Assembly (NCBI RefSeq): GCF_012027635.1
Contig: NZ_SNUS01000001.1
Span: 310,001-374,000, forward strand
Reading direction: 5' to 3'
DNA from: Thermococcus sp. 21S9
GTDB lineage: Archaea; Methanobacteriota_B; Thermococci; Thermococcales; Thermococcaceae
DNA length: 64,000 bases
Part shown: positions 35,011-44,467 of the stretch, in pieces
Layout of the letters: every line of letters starts with the position of its first letter
Position numbering within the stretch: position 1 is the stretch's first letter
The notes under the pieces: model-generated
Told to the model about the DNA's origin: nothing
Seen by the model: only the letters and a program-made list of their open reading frames with translations
Databases searched by the model: none
Made by a program: the position numbers and the translations under genes

Positions 35011-35927
35011 GAGCGATTACTCCGAAAAGGGTTTGTCCCGTGTGCGGGTCAACCGAGTTTATATACGACCCCAGGAGGGGTGAGATAGTCTGCAAGGTCT
35101 GTGGCTACGTCATCGAGGAGAACGTCGTCGATGAGGGGCCGGAGTGGAGGGCCTTCGACCCGGATCAGAGGGCCAAGCGCGCAAGGACCGGCGCGCCGAT
35201 GACGCTGATGATACACGACAAGGGCCTCTCGACCGATATAGACTGGCGCGACAAGGACATACACGGCAACCAGATAACGGGAATGTACAGGAGCAAGATG
35301 AGAAGGCTCCGCATGTGGCAGAGAAGGATGCGCATAAACGACGCCGCGGAAAGAAACCTCGCCTTCGCGCTGAGCGAGCTCGACAGGATGGCGGCACAGA
35401 TGCGCCTCCCGAGGCGCGTCAAGGAAGTAGCGGCGTCCCTATACAGAAAGGCGGTCATGAAGAAGCTCATCCGCGGTCGCTCGATAGAGGGCATGGTTTC
35501 CGCAGCTCTCTACGCGGCCTGCAGAATGGAAGGCATTCCAAGGACCCTTGACGAGATTGCGGCGGTTTCAAAGGTTACGAAGAAGGAAATCGGGAGGAGC
35601 TACCGCTTCCTTGCAAGGGGTCTCAACCTGAACCTCCGCCCTACGAGCCCGATAGAGTACGTTGACCGCTTTGGGGACGCCCTCGGTGTCAGCTCGAGGA
35701 CCAAGGAAAGGGCGAAGGAAATCCTCCGCGAGGCCATAAAGCGCGGTATAACCAGCGGAAAAGGTCCGACCGGACTCGCGGCGGCGGCGCTCTACGTTGC
35801 CTCGCTTCTTGAGGGCGAGAAGAAGACCCAGCGGGAAGTGGCTGAGGTCGCGCACGTCACCGAGGTGACCGTCAGGAACAGGTACAAGGAGCTCGTAGAG
35901 AAGCTCGGTATAAACGTGCCGATGTGA
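35007..35927 (+). CDS. tfb: Transcription initiation factor IIB (TFB)
   Basis: 306 aa. N-terminal zinc ribbon (C10, C13, C29, C32), B-reader/linker region ([19 protein letters not shown]) and two cyclin folds with [15 protein letters not shown] and [14 protein letters not shown]. It bridges TBP-DNA and RNA polymerase at TATA promoters like those in this window. Thermococcales often have two TFBs; this position corresponds to TFB2 of T. kodakarensis by synteny (inference). GTG start inside the gar1 stop. Confidence 0.95.
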   Translation: MRAITPKRVCPVCGSTEFIYDPRRGEIVCKVCGYVIEENVVDEGPEWRAFDPDQRAKRARTGAPMTLMIHDKGLSTDIDWRDKDIHGNQITGMYRSKMRRLRMWQRRMRINDAAERNLAFALSELDRMAAQMRLPRRVKEVAASLYRKAVMKKLIRGRSIEGMVSAALYAACRMEGIPRTLDEIAAVSKVTKKEIGRSYRFLARGLNLNLRPTSPIEYVDRFGDALGVSSRTKERAKEILREAIKRGITSGKGPTGLAAAALYVASLLEGEKKTQREVAEVAHVTEVTVRNRYKELVEKLGINVPM

Positions 35928-35929
35928 CG

Positions 35930-36418
35930 ATGATAGCGGTTTTAAGCGACACCCACGTGGGGGACAAGGCAAAGGCCCTTCCCATTCCCCTTTTGGAGAA
36001 GCTTAAAGAGGTCAGCCCAGAGCTCATTATCCACGCCGGCGATGTGACGTCACCGGAGGTCCTTGAGACCCTTGATGAGATAGCGCCCGTGATAGCGGTC
36101 CGGGGAAACGTTGACCACCTCAGCCTTCCGGAGGAGGAAACCGTTGAAGTCGAAGGAATGAGAATCGGCGTGATTCACGGGCATCAGCTTCTAAGCCTCA
36201 ACGCGCAGTTTTTGGGCCTTAAAGCCCTCGACATGGAGGTTGACCTGCTCGTCTTCGGCCACACCCACCGCTTCTACTTCGATTCTTTCAGCGTCTACGG
36301 AAGAAGGGTTTACCTCCTGAATCCGGGTTCGCCGACGTTCCCGAGGTGGGACGAGGCAGGTTTCGCGGTTCTAAAGCCCGGAAAAGAGCCGACCGTTAGA
36401 AGGGTCAAGCTCTGGTAA
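35930..36418 (+). CDS. Calcineurin-like phosphodiesterase, YfcE/MJ0936 family
   Basis: 162 aa. All metal ligands: SDTH (D and H), HAGDV, GNVDH, HGH and GHTH. Relatives hydrolyse phosphodiesters with Mn2+/Ni2+; the physiological substrate is unknown. Third gene of the gar1-tfb operon, starting right at the tfb stop. A GTG at 35924 in the overlap is an alternative start. Confidence 0.9.
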   Translation: MIAVLSDTHVGDKAKALPIPLLEKLKEVSPELIIHAGDVTSPEVLETLDEIAPVIAVRGNVDHLSLPEEETVEVEGMRIGVIHGHQLLSLNAQFLGLKALDMEVDLLVFGHTHRFYFDSFSVYGRRVYLLNPGSPTFPRWDEAGFAVLKPGKEPTVRRVKLW

Positions 36419-36444
36419 ACGGAAAAGAGAACGGGAAAAGGACA

Positions 36445-36648
36445 TCAGCTCTTGATGGCAAGCTTGATGTCCTCGGCCTTGACGGTCTTCCTGCCGGCGT
36501 GCTGGGCGAGGGCGACGGCCTTCTTGGCAATCTCAAGGGCCTTCTCCTCAAGGTGCTCGGCGAGGACCTTGGCGGCCTCCTCGCTGACGCGGGCGGCGCC
36601 GGCCTTCCTTATAAGCCTGTCAACCGGGGCAATTGGAAGCTCGGCCAT
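36445..36648 (-). CDS. Archaeal histone
   Basis: 67 aa. Compact histone fold: [29 protein letters not shown], acidic-basic helix [31 protein letters not shown]. Forms dimers that stack into hypernucleosome fibres on DNA. A strong TATA (TTTATATAGG) lies about 62 bp upstream, giving a leader of roughly 38 nt with an SD (GGAGGTGTTG). It matches the length of the Thermococcales HpkA/HpkB. Confidence 0.95.
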   Translation of the reverse strand: MAELPIAPVDRLIRKAGAARVSEEAAKVLAEHLEEKALEIAKKAVALAQHAGRKTVKAEDIKLAIKS

Positions 36649-37000
36649 TCACAACACCTCCTACTTTCTTTTTGCAGGTTTCTGCGTTTTATTTTAGGAG
36701 CGAAGGCCTATATAAACCTTTCGGAAACGGAGCCCTCTGGGTGGGCCTATCGGCGGGATTTCAGTTAATCGTCGAGAATTCCCACTCCGTCGGGCCCATC
36801 ACTATTTTACACGAGAATGACAACCCACCAGGGAAGATTGGGAGAAGAAAGGAGATTGCCCCGTGAAGCCGGAGGTCGGTCGAAAATCCTTCAAAAAAAG
36901 CTTCACTTATGTAAAAACAAGTGCATTGCTCCTCAAAATTTGCCAGTAGGGTTTTTATAGTCAGGGATGCAATAGAGTGTTTACTAAGGAGGTGTTAGAG
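36649..37000. promoter_or_regulatory. Divergent intergenic region, histone and Rubisco promoters
   Basis: 352 bp without a gene. At the left is the histone TATA (minus-strand TTTATATAGG, 36706-36718). At the right is the Rubisco TATA (GTTTTTATAG, 36951-36960) about 25-30 nt before a short leader that ends with the strongest SD of the window (AAGGAGGTG, 36986-36994). The middle (36720-36945) shows no ORF, tRNA or clear C/D or H/ACA motif. Confidence 0.6.
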
Positions 37001-38335
37001 ATGGTGGAGAAATTCGACAAGATATACGACTACTACGTGGACAAGGGCTACGAGCCGAACAAGAAGAGGGACATAATAGCGGTTTTCCGCGTTACCCCTG
37101 CGGAGGGGTACACCATTGAGCAGGCCGCGGGAGCTGTGGCCGCTGAGAGCTCGACCGGAACCTGGACGACCCTTTACCCCTGGTACGAGCAGGAGCGCTG
37201 GGCCGACCTTTCAGCTAAGGCCTACGACTTCATCGACATGGGCGACGGAAGCTGGATTGTTAGGATTGCCTACCCGTTCCACGCCTTTGAGGAGTGGAAT
37301 TTACCGGGTCTTCTCGCGAGCATAGCGGGCAACGTCTTCGGAATGAAGCGCGTTAAGGGCCTCCGCCTTGAGGACCTCTACATCCCAGAGATAGTCCTCA
37401 GGAACTTCAACGGCCCGGCCTTCGGTATCGAGGGCGTCAGGAAGATGCTCGAAATATACGACAGACCGCTCTACGGCGTCGTCCCCAAGCCCAAGGTCGG
37501 CTATTCACCCGAGGAGTTCGAAAAGCTCGCCTACGAGCTCCTTTCCAACGGCGCCGACTACATGAAGGACGACGAGAACCTCACGAGCCCCTGGTACAAC
37601 CGCTTCGACGAGAGGGCGGAGATAGTAGCGAGGGTTATCGACAAAGTCGAGAACGAGACCGGCGAGAAGAAGACATGGTTCGCCAATATCACAGCCGATG
37701 TCCGCGAGATGGAGAGAAGGCTTGAAATCCTGGCCGACCTCGGGCTCAAGCACGCGATGGTCGACGTCGTCATAACAGGCTGGGGAGCGCTCGAGTACAT
37801 TCGCGACTTGGCGGCCGACTACGGTCTCGCCATTCACGGCCACAGGGCGATGCACGCGGCCTTCACAAGGAACAAGTACCACGGCATCTCGATGTTTGTC
37901 CTGGCGAAGCTCTACAGGCTCATAGGAATTGACCAGCTCCACGTTGGAACCGCCGGAGCAGGTAAGCTCGAGGGCGGAAAGTGGGAAGTAGTGCAGAACG
38001 CGAGGATTCTCAGGGAGGAAACCTACACCCCGGACGAGAACGACGTCTTCCACCTCGAGCAGAAGTTCTACGGCATGAAGCCGGCCTTCCCGACCAGTTC
38101 AGGCGGTCTCCACCCGGGCAACATCGAGCCGGTCATAGAGGCCCTCGGAAAGGACATAGTCCTACAGCTCGGTGGCGGAACCCTCGGCCACCCGGACGGA
38201 CCGGGAGCGGGAGCGAGGGCGGTAAGGCAGGCCATCGACGCCATAATGCAGGGAATCCCGCTCGACGAGTACGCCAAGACCCACAAAGAGCTCGCCCGCG
38301 CCCTCGAGAAGTGGGGCCACGTCACGCCGGTCTGA
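37001..38335 (+). CDS. rbcL: Ribulose-1,5-bisphosphate carboxylase, type III
   Basis: 444 aa. Active site is complete: K163 in VPKPK, carbamylated-Lys motif K189-D190-D191-E192 in YMKDDENL, HGHRAMHA, SSGGLHPG and GGGTLGHPDGPGAGA. Archaeal type III Rubisco works in the AMP pathway, turning ribulose bisphosphate made from nucleotide phosphoribosyl groups into 3-phosphoglycerate. Its start is fixed by the AAGGAGGTG SD; the upstream GTG 36977 is rejected. It has its own promoter. Confidence 0.97.
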   Translation: MVEKFDKIYDYYVDKGYEPNKKRDIIAVFRVTPAEGYTIEQAAGAVAAESSTGTWTTLYPWYEQERWADLSAKAYDFIDMGDGSWIVRIAYPFHAFEEWNLPGLLASIAGNVFGMKRVKGLRLEDLYIPEIVLRNFNGPAFGIEGVRKMLEIYDRPLYGVVPKPKVGYSPEEFEKLAYELLSNGADYMKDDENLTSPWYNRFDERAEIVARVIDKVENETGEKKTWFANITADVREMERRLEILADLGLKHAMVDVVITGWGALEYIRDLAADYGLAIHGHRAMHAAFTRNKYHGISMFVLAKLYRLIGIDQLHVGTAGAGKLEGGKWEVVQNARILREETYTPDENDVFHLEQKFYGMKPAFPTSSGGLHPGNIEPVIEALGKDIVLQLGGGTLGHPDGPGAGARAVRQAIDAIMQGIPLDEYAKTHKELARALEKWGHVTPV

Positions 38336-38431
38336 TGACTTGTCCGGCCTCCGCTTTTCTTTTCGTCTTCCGTTCAAACTTTTCTCCAAAGGTGATTTAA
38401 TGCATCCTTCCGTAGTTGCCCCGGTGGTTCC

Positions 38432-39010
38432 ATGCATCCGGAGGGATTCCTTGAGGTCATAACCGGCCCGATGTTCGCCGGAAAGACGAGCGAGCTGATA
38501 AAGAGAATCGAGAGGCAGGCCTACGCCAAGCGAAAGGTCGCCCTCTTCAAACCGAGCATAGACGACCGCTATTCGAGGAGCGACGTGGTTGCCCACAACG
38601 GTCTCAGGTACAGGGCCTACGTCGTCCCCACGAGCGAGGAAGGGGTTGAGAGAATAGTTGAGCTGACGAGAAAGGAGGGTTTTGATGTAATTGGGATTGA
38701 TGAGGTTCAGTTCTTCCCGATGGGTATAGTCGATGCTCTCAACGAACTCGCCGATGATGGCGTTTACGTCATAGCGAGCGGTCTGAACCTCGACTTCAAG
38801 GCCGAACCGTTTCCCGTCATGAAGGAGCTCCTCGTCAGGGCCGACAACATAGTTTACCTTACCGCCGTTTGCACGGTCTGCGGAAGACCTGCAACGAGAA
38901 GTCAGAGGCTGATAGACGGAAAGCCGGCCCCGAGGGACTCGCCGGTAATAATGGTGGGAGGAAAGGAAAGCTACGAGGCGAGGTGCAGGTTACATCACGA
39001 AGTCCCCTGA
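38432..39010 (+). CDS. tdk: Thymidine kinase
   Basis: 192 aa, type II. Walker A GPMFAGKT (12-19), Walker B VIGIDEVQFF, zinc ligands CTVCGRP and the C-terminal RCRLHH. It salvages thymidine. GGTGGTTCC lies just before the ATG. The 3' end overlaps the convergent thrC by 21 bp. Confidence 0.95.
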   Translation: MHPEGFLEVITGPMFAGKTSELIKRIERQAYAKRKVALFKPSIDDRYSRSDVVAHNGLRYRAYVVPTSEEGVERIVELTRKEGFDVIGIDEVQFFPMGIVDALNELADDGVYVIASGLNLDFKAEPFPVMKELLVRADNIVYLTAVCTVCGRPATRSQRLIDGKPAPRDSPVIMVGGKESYEARCRLHHEVP

Positions 39011-40171
39011 GAGAACTTTCTCCCACGTCTTCACGTCCTTGAGGCCGTGACCGGTCGCAACGACCACAACGGTCTCATCTCTGTCTATTACCCCTTCCTC
39101 ACGCATCTTCTTGGCGAGTGCGAGGGCCGTTGCCGAGGACGGCTCTACGAAGATTCCCTCCCTTCCAAGGAGCATTCCCGCCTCCGCCGTCTCCCTGTTT
39201 GTGACCGTGTCGAGGTGGCCGTTGCTCTCCTTCACCGCTTTTATAACGTTCTCGCCGTCGACCGGCTTCTTAACCGCTATGGCACTCGCTATCGTCGGAA
39301 CCTTCTTCTGGACCTTCTCAATCGGCTTGCCCGTCTTCCAGGCCCTCACTATCGCGTCGTAGCCCTCTATCTGGGCCCCGGCAATCCTCGGCAGGTCCTC
39401 AACGAGGCCGACTTTGTAGAACTCCTTAACGCCCTTCCAGATTGCCCTCAAGTGGGTTCCGGCCCCTATCGGAACGATAATCCAGTCCGGAACGTTGTAG
39501 CGAAGCTGGTCGAGGATTTCGAAGCCCGTCGTCTTCTGCCCCTCAACGCGGTAGTGGTAGTTGCCCGTGAGGTAATAGTCCTCCTCCATAGCCTTCCGCT
39601 CGGCCTCCGCCAAAGCTTCATCGTAGGTCTTCCCGAAGACCTCTACCTTCGCCCCGTACATTCTCGCCTGAGTGAGCTTCTCCTCAGGAGTTCCCTCGGG
39701 GACGACGATGGTAACCTCGAGTCCGGCTTTGGCGCCGTAGGCGGAAACGCTCGCCGCCATGTTGCCGGTCGAGGCGACTATAACCTTCCTCGCGTGGAAT
39801 TCCAGGGCCTTGGTTATCTCGACGCTCGAACCCCTGTCCTTGAAGGCTCCCGTCGGGTTCTCGCCCTCGTACTTGACGTAGAGCTTTCCAAAGCCGAGCT
39901 TCTCCTCAAGGCGTTTGAGCCTGTAAAGCCTCGTCCCGCCCTCGTTGAGCGTGACGATTCTCTTGAGGTTCGAAACCGGAAGGAACATCCAGTACTTCCA
40001 TACGTGCGGGCTCTCCCGGAACCAGGGGTCGTCGTCTTCGATTAGGTTCGCTATGTCGTCGTAGTGGTAGGTAACATCGAGCGGGGCGCCACACTTGGGG
40101 CATTTGTATATTCCGGACGCGAGCGAGTATTCGGCACCGCAGTGGGTGCAGACGAGTTTCGCCTCGAACAT
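38990..40171 (-). CDS. thrC: Threonine synthase
   Basis: 393 aa. An N-terminal zinc ribbon (C8, C11, C24, C27), then the PLP fold: lysine in GAFKDRGS (K111), ASTGNMAASVSAYGAKAG and PIGAGTHLRAIWKG. It converts O-phosphohomoserine to threonine. GTG 40180 is part of the SD (GGTGGTTGAG), so ATG 40171 is used. Confidence 0.93.
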   Translation of the reverse strand: MFEAKLVCTHCGAEYSLASGIYKCPKCGAPLDVTYHYDDIANLIEDDDPWFRESPHVWKYWMFLPVSNLKRIVTLNEGGTRLYRLKRLEEKLGFGKLYVKYEGENPTGAFKDRGSSVEITKALEFHARKVIVASTGNMAASVSAYGAKAGLEVTIVVPEGTPEEKLTQARMYGAKVEVFGKTYDEALAEAERKAMEEDYYLTGNYHYRVEGQKTTGFEILDQLRYNVPDWIIVPIGAGTHLRAIWKGVKEFYKVGLVEDLPRIAGAQIEGYDAIVRAWKTGKPIEKVQKKVPTIASAIAVKKPVDGENVIKAVKESNGHLDTVTNRETAEAGMLLGREGIFVEPSSATALALAKKMREEGVIDRDETVVVVATGHGLKDVKTWEKVLSGDFVM

Positions 40172-40234
40172 CTCAACCACCCTGGTTTACATAGGATAAG
40201 GTGGGTTTTTAAATTCAGCTTTTAAACCGAAAAA

Positions 40235-40266
40235 GGTTTAAAGGCTATTTTCTAACTTTAGGTTAG
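40235..40266 (+). promoter_or_regulatory. phr promoter and candidate autoregulatory operator
   Basis: TATA GGTTTAAAGG (40235-40244) is followed by a perfect inverted repeat CTAAC-TTTAG-GTTAG (40252-40266) about 20-25 nt downstream, just where transcription should start. P. furiosus Phr is known to bind its own promoter around the start site (TTTA, TGGTAA and AAAA elements). TTTA and GGTTAG/GAAA are seen here. Confidence 0.6.
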
Positions 40267-40283
40267 GGAAAGGGGGTGAGAGC

Positions 40284-40877
40284 ATGGAATCGGGCGAGAT
40301 GGGAAAACTGCTTGACATACTCGGAAATGAAACCAGACGAAGGATTCTCATCCTTCTCACCAAGAGACCGTACTTCGTCAGCGAGCTGAGTCAGGAACTC
40401 GGCGTCGGGCAGAAGGCGGTCCTTGAGCACCTGAGAATCCTCGAAAAGGCCGGACTCATAGAGGGCCGAACGGAAAAGATACCCCGCGGAAGGCCGAGGA
40501 AGTACTACACCATAAAGCGCGGTTTCAGGCTTGAGGTTCTGCTTACCCCCTACACGTTCGGCACCGAGATGTACGAGCCGAAGAAGCCGAGGCAAACCGC
40601 TGAATACGCCCAGGCGAGACAGCTCATAAAGTCAACCGAGCCCGTTGAGACGAAGATAAACGAGCTCCTCCAGTTCCTCGGCGAGATAGAGAGGCGCGTT
40701 GACGAGGTTATGAGAACCAAGCAGGAGCTCGAAGAGGTCAGACTGCTCATAGAGACCTACATCGAGAGCCTCCTCAGGAGGATAGCCCAGGAGAACGAGA
40801 GGGAATTCGAGAGGCTCATGCGCGAGTTCGGTCCGAGGCTTCCGAGGAAGATAGTGGAAGACCTGAACGACTTTTAG
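40284..40877 (+). CDS. phr: Heat shock regulator Phr (ArsR-type winged helix)
   Basis: 197 aa. N-terminal winged helix (LDILGNETRRRILILLTKRPYFVSELSQELGVGQKAV; about 10-75) with wing RPRKYYTI, then a helical coiled-coil dimerisation tail (about 115-190, EIERRVDEVMRTKQELEEVRLLIETYIES). The layout and the TKRPYFVSEL core match Phr of Pyrococcus/Thermococcus, which represses hsp20, an AAA+ ATPase gene and itself until heat. A TATA and a palindrome lie upstream. Confidence 0.88.
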   Translation: MESGEMGKLLDILGNETRRRILILLTKRPYFVSELSQELGVGQKAVLEHLRILEKAGLIEGRTEKIPRGRPRKYYTIKRGFRLEVLLTPYTFGTEMYEPKKPRQTAEYAQARQLIKSTEPVETKINELLQFLGEIERRVDEVMRTKQELEEVRLLIETYIESLLRRIAQENEREFERLMREFGPRLPRKIVEDLNDF

Positions 40878-40904
40878 GAAGCGGATAGAGAATAAAGAGG
40901 GCCG

Positions 40905-41108
40905 TTAAAGTATCTTGCCCTCTTCCTTCATCCTGACGAGCCTGGTTATGTAACCGGCAATCCTGTTTCTGATGGTCTTGCTCGTGACGTTGGTGAGCTC
41001 CTGAACCATCTTCTTGTTGTGCTCGAAGTCCCTGGTGAACTTGTCCGGATACCTGTCAAAGAGCTCGCGAGCGGTCCTCTTGATGAAGGTCTGCTTTATG
41101 TTCCCCAT
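40905..41108 (-). CDS. rps17e: 30S ribosomal protein S17e
   Basis: 67 aa, starting [24 protein letters not shown], the S17e hallmark, and ending [14 protein letters not shown]. The upstream in-frame ATG at 41177 is rejected because SD GGTGATGGAA lies 1-4 nt before ATG 41108 and the family begins there. It is monocistronic. The divergent DUF371 gene starts 117 bp away. Confidence 0.95.
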   Translation of the reverse strand: MGNIKQTFIKRTARELFDRYPDKFTRDFEHNKKMVQELTNVTSKTIRNRIAGYITRLVRMKEEGKIL

Positions 41109-41224
41109 TTCCATCACCTCTAACCTGACCCTGTGGCCGTATCTCAAATCAAGGGCATCTTTTAAAAGTTTTCCCACACCGCCAGAAACCCAAGGGTTTT
41201 ATAGTGCCGTGAAAAGCTCAACCC

Positions 41225-41650
41225 ATGCTGAGGGAAGTAATCCACTGCAGGGGACACGAGAACGTAAAAGCAACGCACCGCTCGACGCTCGAGATAACGA
41301 CCGAGGACTTTCTAACGCCGAGAGGTGACTGCATAATCTGCGTTTCCGCCGATAAGGCTCTCAGAGACCTCAGCGAGGAGCTCAAGAATGCCCTCAAGAG
41401 GGGCGCGAGGCTCCGCGTGGTCATACGCGCCGGAAACCTTTCCGATGAGCTCACCGCATACGGAAGTCCGGAGCTGAAGCTCGAAAGCCCGGTTTCGATG
41501 GTGATAAGGAAGAGCGAATACATAGATGGAAGAACCCTCGCGATAAGGGCAGATAAGTCCGCGAGGGACATAAAGCGGGAGCTGGTTGAACTCCTCAGGA
41601 ACCCTGAAACCATTGTCACGGTCGAGCTCATAATCGAGGAAAAAGCTTAA
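41225..41650 (+). CDS. DUF371 protein
   Basis: 141 aa. The family pattern GHENVKATHRSTLEITTEDFLTPRGDCIICV is at residues 10-40, followed by a basic helical stretch (ALRDLSEELKNALKRGARLRVVI). DUF371 occurs in archaea and eukaryotes, function unknown. A TATA (GTTTTATAG) about 25 nt before the ATG predicts a leaderless mRNA. The next gene follows after 36 bp. Confidence 0.85.
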   Translation: MLREVIHCRGHENVKATHRSTLEITTEDFLTPRGDCIICVSADKALRDLSEELKNALKRGARLRVVIRAGNLSDELTAYGSPELKLESPVSMVIRKSEYIDGRTLAIRADKSARDIKRELVELLRNPETIVTVELIIEEKA

Positions 41651-41686
41651 AAGTCCCGACTCTTTTATTTACTTGAGGTGAAGAAA

Positions 41687-42355
41687 ATGCTCGAGGGCTA
41701 CTACATAGTCGAGAACACCGGAGTCGTTCCGGCCGAGAGGAGGTTCAAGTTCAAGGACCTGAAGGCGTGGGGCTACGACCTGCACCTCGGAACGATAGAC
41801 GGAAAGGAGGCCTACTTCGTCTCAAGGACTGGAACCCACGAGGAGGGCGAGACCTACACGCAGGACGGCAGGGAGTACCACATCAGCGAAACTCAGAGGG
41901 AGATACCGAAGAACGCAAGGCTTTTGGCGAGAATCGTCATAGAGCGCGGTCAGCCCTACCTTGAGTTCTGGCTCGATACGGAGGAGGCCAACTACCCGCT
42001 CGCCAAGGAGGACCCGAGGCTAATCCTGCACCGCTTCTGGACGGCCAAGAAGTTCAACCAGCTCGAGAAGCACGTCGGAAGCGTTGGTTTAACCACGGAC
42101 TTCTTCAAGGACAACGTCTTCGTGAAGAGCCTTCCACTGCCCTTCGAGGAGTACCCGCCGAAGGTGAGGAGGGTTCTGAGGGAGGTCAGAGACGTCCACC
42201 GCGACCTGACCGGCTTCGGAAGGTTCGTCTTCCAGTACTACGGCGAGGAGGACAAGACCCACAACTACCGCCTCTGGTGGCTCCTGCCGACGATACACCT
42301 CTTCGACGTCGAGGTCTCGAACGAAGTCGACAAGGTCCTCGCGATGCTCGACTGA
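41687..42355 (+). CDS. Conserved Thermococcales protein, unknown function
   Basis: 222 aa (MLEGYYIVENTGVVPAERRFKF...). Mixed alpha/beta and rich in aromatic residues (GYDLHLGTIDGKEAYFVSRTG, FWLDTEEANYPLAKEDPRLILHRFWTAKKF, FVFQYYGEEDKTHNYRLWWLLPTIHLFDVE). No catalytic motif recognised; the length and fold are unassigned. ATG 41687 with SD GGTGAAGAAA is preferred to GTG 41678. Its stop is immediately followed by the glycerate kinase promoter. Confidence 0.8.
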   Translation: MLEGYYIVENTGVVPAERRFKFKDLKAWGYDLHLGTIDGKEAYFVSRTGTHEEGETYTQDGREYHISETQREIPKNARLLARIVIERGQPYLEFWLDTEEANYPLAKEDPRLILHRFWTAKKFNQLEKHVGSVGLTTDFFKDNVFVKSLPLPFEEYPPKVRRVLREVRDVHRDLTGFGRFVFQYYGEEDKTHNYRLWWLLPTIHLFDVEVSNEVDKVLAMLD

Positions 42356-42384
42356 TTTTTAAGGCTTCCCTTCAATTTTATTCC

Positions 42385-43704
42385 ATGATGGAGGTTGTCC
42401 TTGAACTCGTTCGAACTGCCATACGCTCGGCCGACCCTCACTTCTCGGTAAAGCGGAGCCTCAATTTTGATGGAAGAACGCTCAAAGTTCTTGACCGGGA
42501 ATTCAATGTTAAGGGCCGAATCCACATTTTGGCCATCGGAAAGGCCTCCTGCAGAATGGCGAGGGCGGTCTTTGAGACCATTCCGGGTGAGCTGGTTGGA
42601 GACGCGCTGATAGTTACGAAGCACGGCTATGCTATGGACTGCGATGGAATTGAAGCGAAGGTAATCGAAGCGGGCCACCCGATTCCGGATGAGAACTCTC
42701 TGTTGGCCGGAAAGCTGGGCCTTGAGCTCGCGAAAAAGGTCGGCAGAGACGATATCCTTCTGACCCTCATCTCAGGAGGCGGAAGCGCGCTCTTCGTTTA
42801 TCCGGCAGAAGGAATAAGCCTCGAAGACCTCATCAGGACGAACGAGCTCCTCCTCAGGAGCGGGGCAACGATAAGGGAAATCAACACCGTCAGAAAGCAC
42901 CTATCTAAAGTCAAGGGCGGAAGGCTGGCAAAGGCTGTGAGAGGTACTGTAATAAGCTTAATCGTCTCGGACGTCGTTGGCGACGACCTCAGCTCGATAG
43001 CGTCGGGGATAACATCCCCTGACCCGACAACTTACCGCGACGCCTACGAAGTCCCCGTGAGGCGCGGAATCTGGGACAGAGTCCCGGAGAGCGTGAGAAG
43101 AGTCATTGAGCGGGGCATGCGCGGGGAAATCGAGGAGACGCCGAAGGAACTCGACAACGTCCACAACTTCATAATAGCCGGCAACTCAAAGGCGTGCGAG
43201 GCCGTGGCGAGGAAAGCTGGAGAGCTCGACTTCAATTCGGCGGTGATGACGACGACGCTCGAAGGCGAAGCTAAGGAGGTCGCTTTGGCGGTCGGCTCGA
43301 TAATAGAGGAGGTGGCGAAGCGCGACAGACCGCTCAAAAAGCCCGCCGTCCTCGTCTTCGGGGGTGAATGGACGGTGACCGTCGGGGACGCGGAGGGCCT
43401 CGGCGGGCCCAATCAGGAGTTCGCGCTGAGCATCGCCCGAAAGATAGCGGGTCTCAACGTTACCGTTGTTGCCTTCGACACCGACGGAACCGACGGGCCG
43501 ACAGATGTAGCGGGAGGAATCGTGGACGGGGAGACGTTGAAGAGGCTTAAAGAGGCTGGAATAGATGTGGAGGAAGCCCTCAGTGACCATGACAGTTATC
43601 ACGCCCTCGAAAGGGTCGGCGCGCTTCTCAAGACCGGCCCAACCGGAACGAACGTGAACTCGATGGTCATAGCGGTTGTTGGAGACCGTGGCGACGCCCT
43701 TTGA
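42385..43704 (+). CDS. Glycerate 2-kinase (MOFRL family)
   Basis: 439 aa. N-terminal DUF4147-like domain with HILAIGKASCRMA, SGGGSAL and EINTVRKHLSKVKGGRLA, and a C-terminal MOFRL domain (GGPNQEFALSIAR, DTDGTDGPTDVAGGIVDG). It phosphorylates glycerate to 2-phosphoglycerate. TATA-like TTTTTAAGG about 25-30 nt before ATG 42385 suggests leaderless transcription; ATG 42388 is an alternative. The 3' end overlaps the convergent membrane gene by 38 bp. Confidence 0.9.
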   Translation: MMEVVLELVRTAIRSADPHFSVKRSLNFDGRTLKVLDREFNVKGRIHILAIGKASCRMARAVFETIPGELVGDALIVTKHGYAMDCDGIEAKVIEAGHPIPDENSLLAGKLGLELAKKVGRDDILLTLISGGGSALFVYPAEGISLEDLIRTNELLLRSGATIREINTVRKHLSKVKGGRLAKAVRGTVISLIVSDVVGDDLSSIASGITSPDPTTYRDAYEVPVRRGIWDRVPESVRRVIERGMRGEIEETPKELDNVHNFIIAGNSKACEAVARKAGELDFNSAVMTTTLEGEAKEVALAVGSIIEEVAKRDRPLKKPAVLVFGGEWTVTVGDAEGLGGPNQEFALSIARKIAGLNVTVVAFDTDGTDGPTDVAGGIVDGETLKRLKEAGIDVEEALSDHDSYHALERVGALLKTGPTGTNVNSMVIAVVGDRGDAL

Positions 43705-44377
43705 GACGGAGGTATTCCTCCATAAGGGCCCCTATGAGCAGAACGCTCATAAACACTGCCTTTCCTGGGTTTTCCTGACCCTTGTATGCTCTGTAGAGGA
43801 TCAGCCCAACACCGACCACGAGGAACCACATCCCTACGAGAATCTCTCTCATTAGGAATGCGCGCCGTCCCCTTGAGAGAACCCTTACCTCGGAACCTTC
43901 CCTCAGGACAATCCGCTCGTCACCGGGCACGAACTCCAGCAGGGTTATCGGAACAACCGCCAGCAAAAGGTAGGGAAGAAACCACAAGAGAATGAGGTAC
44001 AAAAAGACCAGGTAAAGCACCCGCGCAAGGTTTATGTCACTGCTCCGCTGAAGTGAAAGGAACTTCCTCAACGGGTCGAGGAGGTGAAGCCTGACCCTTC
44101 TCGCCACGGCCTTTCTCTTTCCTTCAAACCGGGCGACGAGGTTGCCGAGAACGGGAAGCTTCAGGGGGACTGTGGAGGCGAGAAGGAAGCTCTCCCCATC
44201 GAAATCCACAAGATAAAAATGTCTCTCATAGCGCTCCAGGATAAAGTCCGGCGCAAGGCTCCATATTTCCCGGTTAGTACCTTTAACCCAGTAAACGAAT
44301 GTGTTCTCCCCAAGGAACTTTTCGAGCTTTTCGGGGCTTCCCTCAACGACCACTACGCGCTCAAATGTTACTCTCAT
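43667..44377 (-). CDS. Membrane protein of unknown function
   Basis: 236 aa. A soluble N-terminal part (FERVVVVEGSPEKLEKFLGENTFVYWVKG; about 1-100), two helices near 125-150 (VLYLVFLYLILLWFLPYLLLAV), a short soluble loop and two more helices near 180-225. Not recognised. TATA CTATAAAAAGG sits 25 bp before ATG 44377, so the mRNA is leaderless; the upstream ATG at 44449 is rejected since it lies before the promoter. Confidence 0.75.
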   Translation of the reverse strand: MRVTFERVVVVEGSPEKLEKFLGENTFVYWVKGTNREIWSLAPDFILERYERHFYLVDFDGESFLLASTVPLKLPVLGNLVARFEGKRKAVARRVRLHLLDPLRKFLSLQRSSDINLARVLYLVFLYLILLWFLPYLLLAVVPITLLEFVPGDERIVLREGSEVRVLSRGRRAFLMREILVGMWFLVVGVGLILYRAYKGQENPGKAVFMSVLLIGALMEEYLRLKGRRHGLQQPL

Positions 44378-44467
44378 GTGTGTCGTTTGATTATTCCTTT
44401 TTATAGTTAACGCCTGGCAGGAAAAACCGATAAATACCGGTGTTTCCAATTAGATTGGGTGCAATCA

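Noticed and set aside
36720-36950. Small RNA or gene between histone and Rubisco
   Set aside because: No ORF with SD, no tRNA fold and no guide-RNA boxes were found.
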